Assembly: GCA_963575745.1 (NCBI GenBank)
Contig: CAUYUJ010004697.1
Location: 17,501 to 47,973 of the forward strand
Direction of reading: 5' to 3'
Length of the DNA: 30,473 nucleotides
Source of the DNA: Prorocentrum cordatum
Lineage: Eukaryota; Sar; Dinophyceae; Prorocentrales; Prorocentraceae
The notes below the pieces were generated by a model. That model searched no databases, had not been told where the DNA came from, and worked only from the letters and a program-made list of their open reading frames with translations. Within the stretch, counting starts at the first letter, position 1; the number at the start of each line of letters is the position of its first letter. The position numbers were made by a program, and so were the translations under genes. This document shows positions 1-10,438 of this stretch, one piece after another.

Positions 1-560
1 TGGGCTACCTCGGCAGATCTGCAAATCCCACTAACATTACACATTCAGCGATGCTGCTGAACGCAGCCCGGCGATAGGCCAGCAGGTCCCCCCAGCCGCC
101 GCCACAGCCGCCGCAACCGCCGCCAGCGCCAAAACTACCGCCGCCACGATCACCACAAACGGATGCGACCGCAACCACATCCACCGCGACGATTACAACC
201 AACACCATTTACCGCCATCATCACCACCACGACCACCACGCTTCTCGCGACCACCACAACGACCGACACCAGCACGATCACCGACGTGACCACCACCAGC
301 CCGCCCACCACCAGCGGCACGACCGCCGCCAACGCGACCAAGGCGACGAACGCGACCACGACCATGATCACCAACATGACCATTACAGAAGCACCCGCCC
401 ACTCCGTCCCTCCCCCCGCCCCCTACACCTGTCGGGCCGCCCTTGCCGCCGCGCCCGCCTCGCGCCCCTGCCCCTCCCCCCTCCTTTTCTCCTCGTGATC
501 TTCCTCCTCCACCGCCAGCGGCGGGGCCGTTCGCGGAAGGCGGGGGCGCCGCTCGCGGTG
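1..560. repeat. ACC/CCA-rich degenerate low-complexity DNA
   Basis: From about 110 to 400 the plus strand is a run of ACC, CCA and GACC trinucleotides with many substitutions; it grades into C-rich sequence to about 490. Frames across it are threonine- or valine-rich and show no domain. No gene is supported. Confidence 0.6.
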
Positions 561-569
561 ACGCGCCGC

Positions 570-790
570 GGCCGTGGAAGGGGGGCCGAAGGAGAAAAGA
601 GAATGAAGAGGGGCACGGGGTGGCAAGGGAAAAAAAAAACAGACGAGAGAGGAGGGGGGAGGCACTGACAGAGGGAGGCTGGTAGAAAGGAGGAAAAGAA
701 GGGGAGGAGAGAGGGGGGCGAGGCAGGAGAGAGGACGAAGGAGGAGGAGGAATGACAAAAGAGGAGGGACGACGAGGAAGGAAAAGGGAA
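570..790. repeat. Purine-rich tract (G and A on the plus strand)
   Basis: Nearly every base is G or A, in irregular GAGG and GGGGA clusters. A second purine-rich stretch of similar style lies at 1440-1650. Such tracts can form triplexes; nothing here indicates a gene. Confidence 0.6.
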
Positions 791-929
791 ATCACAGGGG
801 CAAGCACCGCCCTTCCTGGCGCAATGGATGGCGCAGCCGCCGCCACTTGTGAACAGCGCAAGCACGGCGGGCCGACGGCCGTTGCGCATCGCTGCTCGGA
901 GAAATGTCAGGGGCGGGCAAAGTCGCGAC

Positions 930-1195
930 TGCGTCGCGCATGCGTCGCGCGTGCGTCGCGCGTGCGTCGCGCGTGCGTCGCGCGTGCGTCGCGCGTGCGT
1001 CGCGCGTGCGTCGCGCGCGTGGCGCGTGCGTCGCGCGTGCGTCGCGCGGGTCGATCGTGCGTCGCGCGCCGGCAGGGGTGCGTCGCGCGCGGGTCGGGGT
1101 GCGTCGCGCGCGCGTCGCGCGCGCGTCGCGCGTGCGTCGCGCGGGCGTCGCGCGGGTCGTTCGCGCGTCGCGCGCAGGTCGCGCGCGAATCGCTC
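930..1195. repeat. 10-bp tandem array, unit CGTGCGTCGC
   Basis: Clean 10-bp copies of CGTGCGTCGC run from about 940 to 1020 and then become degenerate. The array is very rich in CpG and in TCGCGCG. The 100-N gap at 12874-12973 ends inside a second copy of its right flank, so this array is the likely reason for the break in assembly. Confidence 0.85.
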
Positions 1196-2253
1196 GAAGG
1201 GCGCCGTGGACTCCTGACGGCATGTGAACTGCACGGCCCGCTGGCGAAACAATCAAGGGATGCGCGCGGCAATCGTAGAAATAGCGAGACACGCACGTGA
1301 GAACTACGAACGCGAGGAGACCAAGAGACGACATGGAGATGCAGCGCGCACGGACTAATCCATTTCAAGCGCACGCCCCGTCAGATGTTGAACATCGGTC
1401 CGTCGCTGCAGCAATTTGGCGACGTCTCGCCCGCCGATGCATTGGGGGGGAAAAGAAGATGGAAGTGAGGCGAGGGAAGGGCGGGCGGAAATGGGAACGG
1501 ACGGGCGAGGAGGGGGCGCGCGGGGGCGGCGCAGCGGCGGCGGGAGCGATGGAAGGCGATCGAAATGGGGGCGGCGGGAGCGAGGAGGGCGAGAAGAAGT
1601 TCCAGGAGGGTGGAAGGACAACGGGGGGCGAGTGGGGAGGCGGACAGGACGGCAGCCTGACATAAAAGAACTGAATACAAATTTCGTAAACGGGACAAAA
1701 CGCGCAGCGCGTTGGACGAGGGGAAGAGGAAGGAAGAGGGGGGGGCAGGAGGATTGGAGCGAAACGACATGGGGGTGCGGGGCGCGATGCGACGGGGCGA
1801 AGTGGCGCCGCGTCGCGCGACGCGACGTCACCCCCACCGGGGCGCGACACGCACAGCCCCCAATCAACGCGAGGCGTATTCGTCCTCAGCAACGGTTGGC
1901 GCCCCCGACAATGAGCACCAGCAAATCCTCTTGCGCCGAATTGGGAACAGAACGCGTTGGTGGACCGTCGAACTAGGAGTGCGCCGCGACCGCCAAAATG
2001 GCTGCTGGTGCACGGGCGTCGGAAACCTATATATCGCCAGAGCAATTCCGAAGTCGCGCCATATGTCGCCCACGCGCTCTGGGAGGCCGGGATTCGGGAC
2101 AGAGACGCAAACCAGGGCCGGCGCACGGGCGACGCTCGGGCGACGCACTGAACGAAAACTTGAAGGGGGGGGGTGGTCGCTTCACTGGGCCTTAACATAC
2201 TACTATTACGACGACGACGACGACGACGAGGACGACGACGACTACTACTACTC

Positions 2254-2298
<45 letters not shown>

Positions 2299-2311
2299 CT
2301 ACTACTAGTAT

Positions 2312-2377
<66 letters not shown>

Positions 2378-2539
2378 GGCTACTACGACAAACGACGACT
2401 ACGACTACTAACTGATTACAACTACTACTAGGACTTACGACTACGACTACTACTACTACTACGACTACTGCTGCTACTACTACTACTACTACTACTACTA
2501 TTACGACGACGACGACTACTACTACTACTCCTACTACTT

Positions 2540-2612
<73 letters not shown>

Positions 2613-2613
2613 A

Positions 2614-2649
<36 letters not shown>

Positions 2650-2806
2650 GCGGCTACTACTACTACTACTACTACTACTACTGCTACTGCTACTTGTACT
2701 ACTTCTTCTTCTTCTATTACTACTGCTACTGCTACTGCTACTGCTACTGCTACTACGGCTGCTACTGCTACTACTGCTACTACTGCTTCTACTGCTACTG
2801 CTACTG

Positions 2807-2861
<55 letters not shown>

Positions 2862-2870
2862 CACTGCTAC
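1161..2870 (+). repeat. Segmental duplication, copy 1
   Basis: This stretch recurs at 12974-14720 in the same orientation with an offset of 11813 then 11812 bases. Over the non-repeat part (1161-2194) I see only a handful of substitutions (near 1334, 1817, 1976 and 1990) and one shortened G run near 1742. In the TAC array the copies drift by small insertions and deletions. Apart from that array it contains no recognisable gene; long frames are arginine/glycine-rich or proline-rich and open on several strands at once. Confidence 0.9.
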
Positions 2871-2898
2871 TGCTACTTCTACTGCTACTTCTACTACG

Positions 2899-2951
<53 letters not shown>

Positions 2952-2952
2952 A

Positions 2953-3044
<92 letters not shown>
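2196..3044. repeat. TAC trinucleotide array 1 (about 0.85 kb)
   Basis: It is almost entirely TAC/ACT/CTA on the plus strand, with ACG interruptions near 2210-2240 and 2505-2520 and TGC interruptions near 2685-2810. Frames read poly-Tyr, poly-Thr or poly-Leu, and poly-Val or poly-Ser on the other strand. In the CTA phase the right edge runs without a stop into the coding-like block that follows. Confidence 0.95.
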
Positions 3045-3045
3045 A

Positions 3046-4197
3046 CATCTGCACTTACTGCATTACCGAGGGGACTGCGGGACACGTCTGCGTAGTACTG
3101 CTGGTACGCACGAATGCAGACGCATGCTCCATAGCTGCTATTCTGGCTGGCCTACCGTTCAGGCACCAATACTACCAAGTCGCCTACCGCTTCAGGCCCT
3201 ACCTCCTCGCGATGGCTGTGAGGATGAAATACTACGCGTCCGAAAGGGACAAGGGCACGAATAAGGAGTCCTTGTTACCGGAGGTGGGCATCTACGACGC
3301 CCACACCATAGCGCCAACTTCTACCACTCCGCAGGTCGACAACAAGTGGCCCCGGGTGCTCGTCAAGGTACACACGCTGAAGTACGACGACTACGAAAAT
3401 AAAGAGCACATATACTTGACATCGCTGGGGTAGTGAAGCACTGTATAAAGCGTCACCAGCACAAGTTGTTGACACTACAAGGCCTCTGAAGACTGCGTGG
3501 AGAGTACGTACTGCATCGACCGCCTCCCTGGATCGATGCACGACAACGAGAACAACGACGTGGCTCCACTCAACCCGAACTTCTTCGTCCCCCACCAGTG
3601 ATACGCCTACAGGGCCATAGCGGACTACCCGCACCAGGCGAACGCGAAGTTCTACTACGAGCCCACTGGCGAGATCCTGCACACCACGGTGCCCACGTCC
3701 GACAAGCTGAACGAGGCCCTGCTCAAGGACAACATGCAGGCCGAGCTCTTCCAAGAGAAGTACGACTACGAGATCAAGTTCCTGGAACAGAGCGTGGTGT
3801 ACAACTACTACGCGCAGAGCGACATGGTACCCACGATGGCCAATCTCCACTACACTCCCTACAAGATCAACGAAGTGCACGAGGTGCAGCACTACGTTCG
3901 CATACGCGACGGCTACGGCGAGTACATCAAAGAGGGCTAGTGGAAAGACGTCAAGATCTACGACACGGCCTTGAAGCGGGTAGATTTCATGAACACGACC
4001 GTGGAGGAGCACCTCGTGGACGACCCCCACGGCTGGAAGTCAACAATATCATGCACGGCAGCTTGAACTAGTACGACGAGGTATCCGTGTACCCCAAAAG
4101 CGAGTACAAAAACCAGTAAGAGGAGGACGGGTACAAGAAGAACACCGAGGACGACGTGAACGCCATCCACCAGGACAAGCGCTACAAGCCGTCCTAG
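3046..4197 (+). pseudogene. Degraded coding-derived block 1, tyrosine-rich protein of unknown family
   Basis: Frame 2 reads as ordinary protein from 3046 to about 4035: a cysteine-bearing start (ICTYCITEGTAGHVC), then PYLLAMAVRMKYY, NPNFFVPHQ, KFYYEPTGEILHTTV, KLNEALLKDNMQAELFQEKY and HYVRIRDGYGEYIKEG. Codons end mainly in C or G, unlike the repeats around it. It is broken by TAG, TGA, TAA and TGA between 3431 and 3469, TGA at 3599 and TAG at 3938. At about 4036 the sense passes to another frame (VNNIMHGSLN, then YDEVSVYPKSEYKN), with TAG at 4069, TAA at 4117 and TAG at 4195. Tyr, Asp, Glu, Lys and Asn are abundant. I recognise no family. A decayed gene is the simplest reading; unrecognised introns or stop readthrough are alternatives. 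Confidence 0.6.
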
Positions 4198-5512
4198 GTG
4201 ACTCCACTGAGAACAGCGAGGGCTACGACTTCTCTTGCTCGACTACTAGAGCCAAAATTACATCCTCATTATTCCTCCGCTCCCCTCCCCACATCATCCA
4301 TCACTACCAAGCAAGGCGTTAGGAGGTATTCGGAGTACGACCTGCACGCGTACTCGGACACCACAGGACAACCGCGTGCTTGCCTACAGCGTCACCGAAT
4401 TCTGGATTCCCCACACACACACACACGTCTACGTGCACTGCTCCCTCATGTTTACTTCTGTACCAAGATCGTACATCAGAAAGTCCAAACGATCATTGGT
4501 CCTTCATTGAAAGTATCGGCTCACTTACAGCTCAGGTACATACTGATTACATACAACATCTCCAGTGCGAACTACCATCGCATCGACGACAGTCAGGGAA
4601 AACATGTGCTAGCCAAAGCTGGCATCTAAGTACGCGATTCACCATTCCAGAACATATGGCTACAGCTTGTGACAACGGCTACCCATGGAGATGACGACAG
4701 ACAGTACTTCAAGATCAGCGATGTCGAATCGTCACTGCGTCACCACTTCAAGGATCTCTACTACAAGCATGTCGACGTGAACTAGGCCATATGCATTGAA
4801 GGCACGTGTGAGGTTACTGTCGGTGACCGACCCAAATGACAACAGTATGGGCAAGATCTCCGACAGCCCCTGTGAAATAGCTACTGGATGCTACCAGAAC
4901 TACATCCTGCGGGAGAGCCATCCATACAACGCTGGAGTGCGGTTCCACTGCTATATACCCTGGGACCCTGAGAGGGATGACTACGTCATGCTCACGATTT
5001 ACATGGGCCCTCCTACTTTCAGCGGGTTCAAGAACGCGATCACTGCTAAGTTGTATGGCCAACAGTAAGACTTGCAAGCAGACCAAGCCACCCATATGAA
5101 AGTCTACTACATGAACTACAACGAGTACGACGAGGCAAACGAAGTGTAACTACATTACCAGCCTGCTATTACAGGTGGCACTAAGTACTTCGTGGACGTG
5201 CTGGACTGCCAGGGCAACCCTATTACACAGCACTGATACAAGAACAACGGCCTCCCATCCCCAACGGGTACTCACCACAAGCGCACCCTGCAGACAATCC
5301 AATACGGACACGCCGAGCGTGCGCGTGGCAGTACCCAGGAGGACGATTACTAGAATACTGGAAAGTACTACGCAGTATTACCAGCTCATGCGTTGTTACT
5401 TCGATAATGCCTATGACTTATTGCGTATACAGCGCTACGGACAACTTACGCCGTGTACAACGTTACGCAGAAGGTACGCCCCTTCGGCATCTGCTTCTAC
5501 ATCCCATGAGCG
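4198..5512 (+). pseudogene. Degraded coding-derived block 2, probably the same lost gene
   Basis: Frame 1 from 4198 contains protein-like stretches (RRYSEYDLHAYSDTTG; after a TAA at 4627, FQNIWLQLVTTATHGDDDRQ and YFKISDVESSLRHHFKDLYY; then TAG and CEVTVGDRPK). Near 4845 the sense passes to frame 2 (GKISDSPCEIATGCYQNYIL, FHCYIPWDPERDDYVMLTIY, FSGFKNAITAKLYGQQ). That frame continues past TAA at 5066 (MKVYYMNYNEYDEANEV), TAA at 5147 (YQPAITGGTKYFVDVLDCQG) and TGA at 5234 (YKNNGLPSP). Around 4376 another frame gives NRVLAYSVTEFWIP. The style matches block 1, and the two probably derive from one long gene. It ends at the CTC array. No family is recognised. Confidence 0.55.
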
Positions 5513-5519
5513 GCCCAGC

Positions 5520-5703
5520 CGCTCCTCCTCCTCCTCCTCCTCCTCCTGCTCCTGCTCCTGCTCCTCCTCCTCCTCCTCCTCCTCCTCGTCCTCCTCCTCC
5601 TCCTCCTCCTCTTCCTCCTCCTCCTCCTCCTCCTCCCTCCTCCTCCTCCTCCTCCTCCTCCTCCTCCTCCTCCTCCTCCTCCTCCTCCTCCTCCTCCTCC
5701 TCC
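5520..5703. repeat. CTC trinucleotide array (GAG on the minus strand)
   Basis: It consists of about 60 CTC units with a few CTG and CTT changes. It is followed to about 5810 by a purine-rich GGA/GGG stretch on the same strand, so a pyrimidine run abuts a purine run and could fold back. Confidence 0.95.
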
Positions 5704-5948
5704 TGGGTCTCGGGATGGCGCCGCGAGATAGGAGGGGAGGAGGAGGAGGAGGGGGGATGGAGGAGGGGGGATGGAGGAGAGAGGAGGCGGAAGGAGGGGG
5801 GGGGGAGGCCTCTTCCGCCGCGTCATCGCCGCGAGCTGCGCCAACGGCATCGCGCAGAGCGCTGCCGCGCAGCGCCAGAACAGCGCCACCTGGCGGCCCG
5901 CGCGAGCGCCTCCCGATCTGCGCCCTCCTCCAGGACGAGGGCAGCACC

Positions 5949-6366
5949 GGCAGGGCTTGGGGCTGCGCACAGGCAGCCCTGGTGGGTGGTCCAGGCTGGC
6001 CTCGACAGGCCCGCAGGCTTGAGGGGAGCGGAGAGGGGGAGGACCGACGCAGGGGAGAAAGCATCGCCCAGGGAAGATCGGCAACGCATCGACATCGACA
6101 ACAGGTCGGCGACAGGCCCCCGATACCGAGACACCGCACGCTCCTTGGCAGAGCGGGGCACCCGCGCCCCGATCGGCGACGAGTTTGCTTGCGATCAGGG
6201 TGCACGCCTCCCCCCCTTTCGGTCGGCGGCCCCGAAAGATAGCCTGGGGCTATCTCAGCACTCAGTCGCCGCCTCGCGGCGCACGGAGCACCTTGCGGGC
6301 CCGCCGAGGCCGGCCTGGACCACCTCCAAAAGGGCTGTCGGCGCGCAACCTCGAGCCCTGCCGCTC
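5949..6366. mobile_element. TIR element, family G, copy 1 (about 415 bp)
   Basis: The left end reads CGGCAGGGCTTGGGGCTGCG and the reverse complement of the right end reads CGGCAGGGCTCGAGGTTGCG; both continue into CAGCCCT and then GGTCCAGGC. The left arm also resembles the left arm of 22825-23184 (GGGCTGCGCRCA, then CAGCCC and CCTCRACAGG). No coding capacity is seen, so it is a non-autonomous element. Confidence 0.65.
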
Positions 6367-6386
6367 GGGGCACCAGCAAAAGCGGG

Positions 6387-6570
6387 CACCGTCGGACCTG
6401 GGGCAGAAGAACGCCCTTCAAGAACACGAGGCCCTCCGCCGCCCAAAGCACACCGAGCGTCCAAGGGTACCCACCCCAGGATGCACGAGAGCACCCCAAC
6501 GGACACGAAGAGCACTAGGGTACCCTCCCCGAACCGACCTCGACCTGACACCTCGGTCCGACCGTACGGA
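6387..6570. mobile_element. TIR element, family H, copy 1 (about 184 bp)
   Basis: The left end has ACCGTCGGACC and the right end GGTCCGACCGTACGG, its inverse. The interior (GAGGCCCTCCGCC and AGGGTACCCTCCCCGA.CCGACCTCGA) is shared with 29486-29650, so it is dispersed. Confidence 0.6.
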
Positions 6571-6613
6571 TGAAGCCAGGATTTCAGAGAGCTGGCGGAT
6601 CTGGAGGATTCAA

Positions 6614-7090
6614 GGGGCCCCAGGACACACAAATAAATACACACAAATAAAAGGACTCCCCATATTTTCGAATATTTTCTGGGCTTCTGTCTCCCCCCCC
6701 ACTTCCCATATCTTCCCATGTTTTCCTGGTGGATCGACGATGAGTTGTGTCTGTGTGTTTCTTCCCCCCCGGACTGGAGGATGCATCCCGCGGCCGTCCC
6801 AGGGCCCTCCACGGGACGCTCCGAGAGTGCTCCCGGGGACTCTCCGGCCCGATGCTGTGCGCATCGTGTGGGTCTGCCCGACCCTCCGCCGCGTCCCCGG
6901 CTGGCACCTACGCGTCGGCTCCCTCGGGCTGTACGAAAGGGGCCCCAGGACACACAAACTAATGCACACACCTAAAAAGATCCTCCGTATTGTCCTATGT
7001 TTTGGGGGGGTTCTTGTCTTCCCCCCCACTTCCCATATTTTCCTATATTTTCTGGGGAATCGACGATTAACTGTGTCTGTGTGTTTCTTT
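6614..7090 (+). repeat. Direct repeat, two copies 325 bp apart
   Basis: Copy 1 (6614-6762) and copy 2 (6939-7090) both start GGGGCCCCAGGACACACAAA, share a CCCCCCCACTTCCCATAT stretch and end CTGTGTCTGTGTGTTTCTT. The sequence before copy 2 (CTCGGGCTGTACG) recurs after it at about 7108, which suggests a longer tandem unit of which a third copy is only started. Confidence 0.75.
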
Positions 7091-7300
7091 TCCTCCTGAG
7101 TGTCGGCTCCTTCGGGCTGTACGTCACGCCTGGCACGGCCCCAATCTGCGAATGTTGGCTCCGGCTTCGTGCTCCTGCTCCTCGGGCTGGGCGGCGAGGC
7201 GCAGTGATGGGATTGACGCAGTGGTGGCTTCCGTGGTGGCTTCCCAGTGGGCCCCCTAGATTCTCACACTCACCCTCCACTCGTCGCTACCCATCCTGGC

Positions 7301-7462
7301 GGCGCGCACAAGGGGGTAGGGGGGAGGGGGGAAGGCTTCTTAGAAGGAGGCTGCTTCTGAGAAGGCGCCGGCCCTACCTCTACAGACAAGGCCCGCGCCT
7401 TCCAAGAAGTAGGGGTGCTTCTAAGAAGCCTTCCACTTCCCCCTACCCCCCTCTGCGCGTGG
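7301..7462. mobile_element. Foldback TIR element, family A, copy 1
   Basis: Both arms read GCGCGCA..AAGGGGGTAGGG, then GGAAGGCTTCTTAGAAG, then CTTCT.RGAAGGCGCSGGCC when compared as reverse complements. The whole element folds into one imperfect hairpin with a loop of under 20 bases. A second copy is at 25443-25609. There is no coding capacity. Confidence 0.8.
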
Positions 7463-7569
7463 CCGACCATCACTGCCCCTGTCCCTGCACCTCCCCCATC
7501 CACGTGCCTCTCCCTCCTTCACTGCTTGCCCCTCTCCCCTCCCCCTCCCCATGCCACCCCCTCTCCGCC

Positions 7570-8060
7570 CCTAGGGATGAGGAGGAGGAGGAGAATCACC
7601 CAGAACTCTCTGGAACTCTGCAGGATGAGGTGGGACAGCGATGGGAGTGATGACGATGAAGACGACGACAGTGTTTGAGACGGGGGCGCTGAAGATGAAA
7701 CACGAGAGTGAAGACGAAGACGGCGGGCAGCGATGCTGACGAGGAGGGCGATGATGAGGTTGATGCTGAGAGCGGTGCGATGATTACCCATCGGTCGGGG
7801 TCGGAAGAAGTAGGTAGGAGCATGAAGTAGGAAGACGGCAAAAGTAGATTGGGCTTCCGCCCGCCCCCTGAAGAGGAGGGAAGAAGGAAAACCACTCGAT
7901 CATTGAAGTAGGAAGGCGCCCAAAGTAGATTGGGATCTGGCAGTGCAAGAACCCCTACTTTGCACGACTGGCGTATAGTGTGGTGCTGAAGAGGAGGGTG
8001 CGCGTGATGGGGTCTACGAGGGAAACCCAGGTGTTAGCCAGCGTGGACCCCAAGCAGTGG
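7570..8060. other. No gene seen; GAGGA and GATGA-rich degenerate DNA
   Basis: 7575-7780 is rich in GAG, GATGA and GACGA. The phrase AGGAAG(A/G)C(G/A)..AAAGTAGATTGGG occurs twice, near 7830 and 7910. No protein family or RNA is recognisable. Confidence 0.4.
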
Positions 8061-8310
8061 CTTCTTGCAATCGATGTGGTGCGGTCTAGGCGGTGCAAAC
8101 AGTATGGTGCAATCTAGGCGGTGCAGCCCATGTGGTGTCGTCTACGCGGCGCAAAGAGATACAGAGCAAAGAGAGGCAATGTAAAGCAACGCGCAGCAGT
8201 GCGCAGCAAGGCAGAGCAATGCGATACACGGAGCAATGCAAAGCAATGCAAAGCAATGCGAAGCAAGGCAAGGCAATGAGAAGCGATGCCAAGCGATGCG
8301 GCGCGATGCG
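8060..8310. repeat. Degenerate tandems: TGTGGTGCA type, then GCAATGCAAA type
   Basis: 8070-8150 repeats a TGGTGCAATCTAGGCGGTGCA-like phrase of the same type as 24575-25105. 8160-8310 is a degenerate 10-bp array around GCAATGCAAA and AGCAAGGCA. A C/G-rich direct repeat with GGCGACCACGGA and AAGACCGCCACGC follows to about 8465. Confidence 0.65.
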
Positions 8311-8722
8311 ATCGCAACGGGGCGTGCCACGGGCCGGCGACGCGGCGACGGCGACCACGGACGAAGCCGCCAGACCGCCACGCATGCCAAGACGACGAGG
8401 CGGCGACGGGGCGGCGACGGGGCGGAGGCGGCGACCACGGAGATGCAAGACCGCCACGCGGGCACAGCTCCCGTGCACAAACCGGGCAGACCCCGTAAGG
8501 GCAAGCAGCTCTCAGGGAAGAAGGCAAAAAAAAGCTCCGCTCTCTGCATGGACATGCGAGGGAGACTGCGACTTGAGCCGCACAATTCTGGCCATGGCCT
8601 CCGCACAGGGTGCTCGTGCTGGCAGTGCTGCGCCGCGTGCCGAGCTGCTGTGGTACTACCAACAAGCGCGGGGAGACGTGATCTCGGTTTCAAACTTCTC
8701 GCGGGGCCTGCCAGCGATTGAC

Positions 8723-8883
8723 CGACGAAAAAAACGCGGGTCGTACGCGAGAAGACAGAGCGACCTTACGCGGCGGCTTACGCGGGCCCCTGGCGCGGCA
8801 CACCGCGTGGAGAACGATTACGCGTCCTCTCGCGGGAAGCTTGCGCTCGAATGTCCGCGTACTCGACCCCGTTTTTTCCATCG
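8723..8883. mobile_element. TIR element, family B, copy 1 (161 bp)
   Basis: The left end reads CGACGAAAAAAACGCGGGTC and the reverse complement of the right end reads CGATGGAAAAAACGGGGTCG; both continue to a (G)TACGCG. The interior has CTTACGCGGGCC and GCTCGAATGTC, shared with 26771-26906. Confidence 0.75.
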
Positions 8884-8934
8884 CTCCATTGAAAGGTTTG
8901 AGAGCGAGCGCGGGGGGAAAGCGCGAAGGTACGG

Positions 8935-9045
8935 GCCTTCTCAGAAGGCTCGTAAGCGTTCCCTGAAGACACAGAAAACTTCTCAAGGGCTTGTGAGAAG
9001 CCCCGCCGCCATCTGAGAAGGGCTTCACCTTCTCACTTCCCCCCT
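8935..9045. repeat. CTTCTCAGAAGG-type palindromic repeat, related to 27165-27300
   Basis: It has GGCCTTCTCAGAAGG, CTTGTGAGAAG and CATCTGAGAAGG, ending CACTTCCC; 27165-27300 has the same set in the same order. It is possibly another short TIR family related to family A. Confidence 0.5.
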
Positions 9046-9300
9046 TGCCCGCCGCCGAAAGGTGGCGGGGAAAAGAGATCGAGGCTCTCCCTCCCCGCTG
9101 GGCAGCCGGACGAGGAGACCCAGCAGCGCACGACGTGCCGCCAGGGGGGGTCCCAGCGCGGATCCGAGAAATTCACTCTTCGTTCCCCCTCGGAAAGCCC
9201 GAAGCTCTCGACTCTCGACTCCCCGCTGGGGAGCCGGACGAGGAGGTCCAGCGGCGCACGAGAGGCCCCACTGCTGGCGCCGCCGGGCCCGCCAGGGCAG
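9045..9300 (+). repeat. Tandem duplication, unit about 128 bp
   Basis: CCCCGCTGGG.AGCCGGACGA at 9093 recurs at 9221, with GGAGRYCCAGCRGCGCACGA following in both. A third, weaker echo may lie near 9360. Confidence 0.65.
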
Positions 9301-9639
9301 GCGCCTCTTGCCTCCAGGGCTCCCGAGGGCCGGAGGGATCCCGAAAAACGGCGTCTGCCCCGTATGCTCGAACCTCGAGCCTCCCCCTGAATCCTCGAGT
9401 CTCGTTCCGCGAACCTCGCAGCTCGAAGTTCGAGGAGGAGGCGGAGGAGGAGGACGACGACGACAACGACAACGACGACTGCGCGCCCGCCGATCCTGGC
9501 CGGACCCATCCAGGGCCCAGCGTCGGATGTACGTCTTTCTGTGTCCAACCCCAGAAAAGCTCACATCAACTACTCACGGCGCTACCCCGCAACGTGATGG
9601 CCTCGCAGTTGTCTAGGGAGCCCAACTCCGTCAGTCAAA

Positions 9640-9830
9640 CGGCCAAAGGCGTGCCAAGACCTCCGGTAACAGGCTCGGAGTGTGTTGACATTACTGGTTT
9701 GCGCGCGCGGGGGGGGGCGGCGGCCCCCTGTGGATCCCCAGACGAAAATACCAGGCAACCCCAGACGAAAATACCCAGGCAAGGTCGTGGGAAACTGGGG
9801 CCCGATATGGTGTCTCTCCCGGGCGCGACC
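9640..9830 (+). repeat. Dispersed repeat shared with 23583-23760
   Basis: Both copies contain GGCGTGC.AAGA.CTCCGGTA, then a G-run after GCGCGCGCG, then a CCCC.GACGAAAA.TACC phrase repeated in tandem, then CAAGGTCG.GG. Each copy is followed directly by CCAAGA-type degenerate repeat, so the pair is one composite unit. Confidence 0.7.
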
Positions 9831-9834
9831 CTCA

Positions 9835-10130
9835 GGACCCCTCAGACAGCCCCAGGATCGCCCCAAGAGAGCTCTAAAAGAGCCCCAAGTGCGGCCCAGG
9901 AACAGGGATCACCAGGTGGCAGGCCCAAATATAGCCCTGAGGTGGCCCAAGATGGTCCAAGGCAATCCCAAGAGGCTAAAAAACCGGAGGTTGTCCTCTG
10001 ATTTCTGATTTCTCGCCGTTTGGTTCTATGGATCCACGATCGCACAAGACGACCCAAAGTAAGGGCTGGGCAAGCTCCAAGAGGAGTCCGAAGACTCCAA
10101 AGAACTCCCCAAGACAGTCCCATAATAACA
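9835..10130. repeat. CCAAGA-type degenerate tandem repeat
   Basis: Phrases such as CCCCAAGAGAGCTC and GGCCCAAGATGGTCCAAGG recur without a fixed unit length. The same style fills 23740-24490 and, in reverse orientation, 12210-12870. Confidence 0.6.
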
Positions 10131-10161
10131 ACAGAGGTATGATAAATAGTTAGAATCGCAA

Positions 10162-10163
<2 letters not shown>

Positions 10164-10233
<70 letters not shown>

Positions 10234-10295
10234 GTCATCATCGTCATCGCCATCGTCATCGCCATCGTCATCATCATCATAATCAACAACAACAA

Positions 10296-10327
<32 letters not shown>

Positions 10328-10404
10328 CCATCATCATCATCAGCATCAGCATCAGCATCAGCATCAGCATCAGCATCATCAGCATCATCATCATCATCAC
10401 CACC

Positions 10405-10438
<34 letters not shown>

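Noticed and set aside
1365-3095. Frames of up to 499 residues rich in Val, Ser, Tyr or Leu across the TAC array
   Set aside because: They are translations of a trinucleotide repeat, open in several frames at once, with no domain.
5808-5870. Plus-strand GLFRRVIAAS, recalling the GLFRR motif of AAA+ proteins
   Set aside because: Wrong strand for the gene, too short, and without supporting residues on either side.
5435-6573. Overlapping frames of over 350 residues on both strands
   Set aside because: They are made by the CTC array and TIR elements; high GC leaves all frames open.
9045-10001. Plus-strand frame of 318 residues
   Set aside because: It crosses a tandem duplication, a dispersed repeat and CCAAGA-type DNA; no family resemblance, and other frames are open too.
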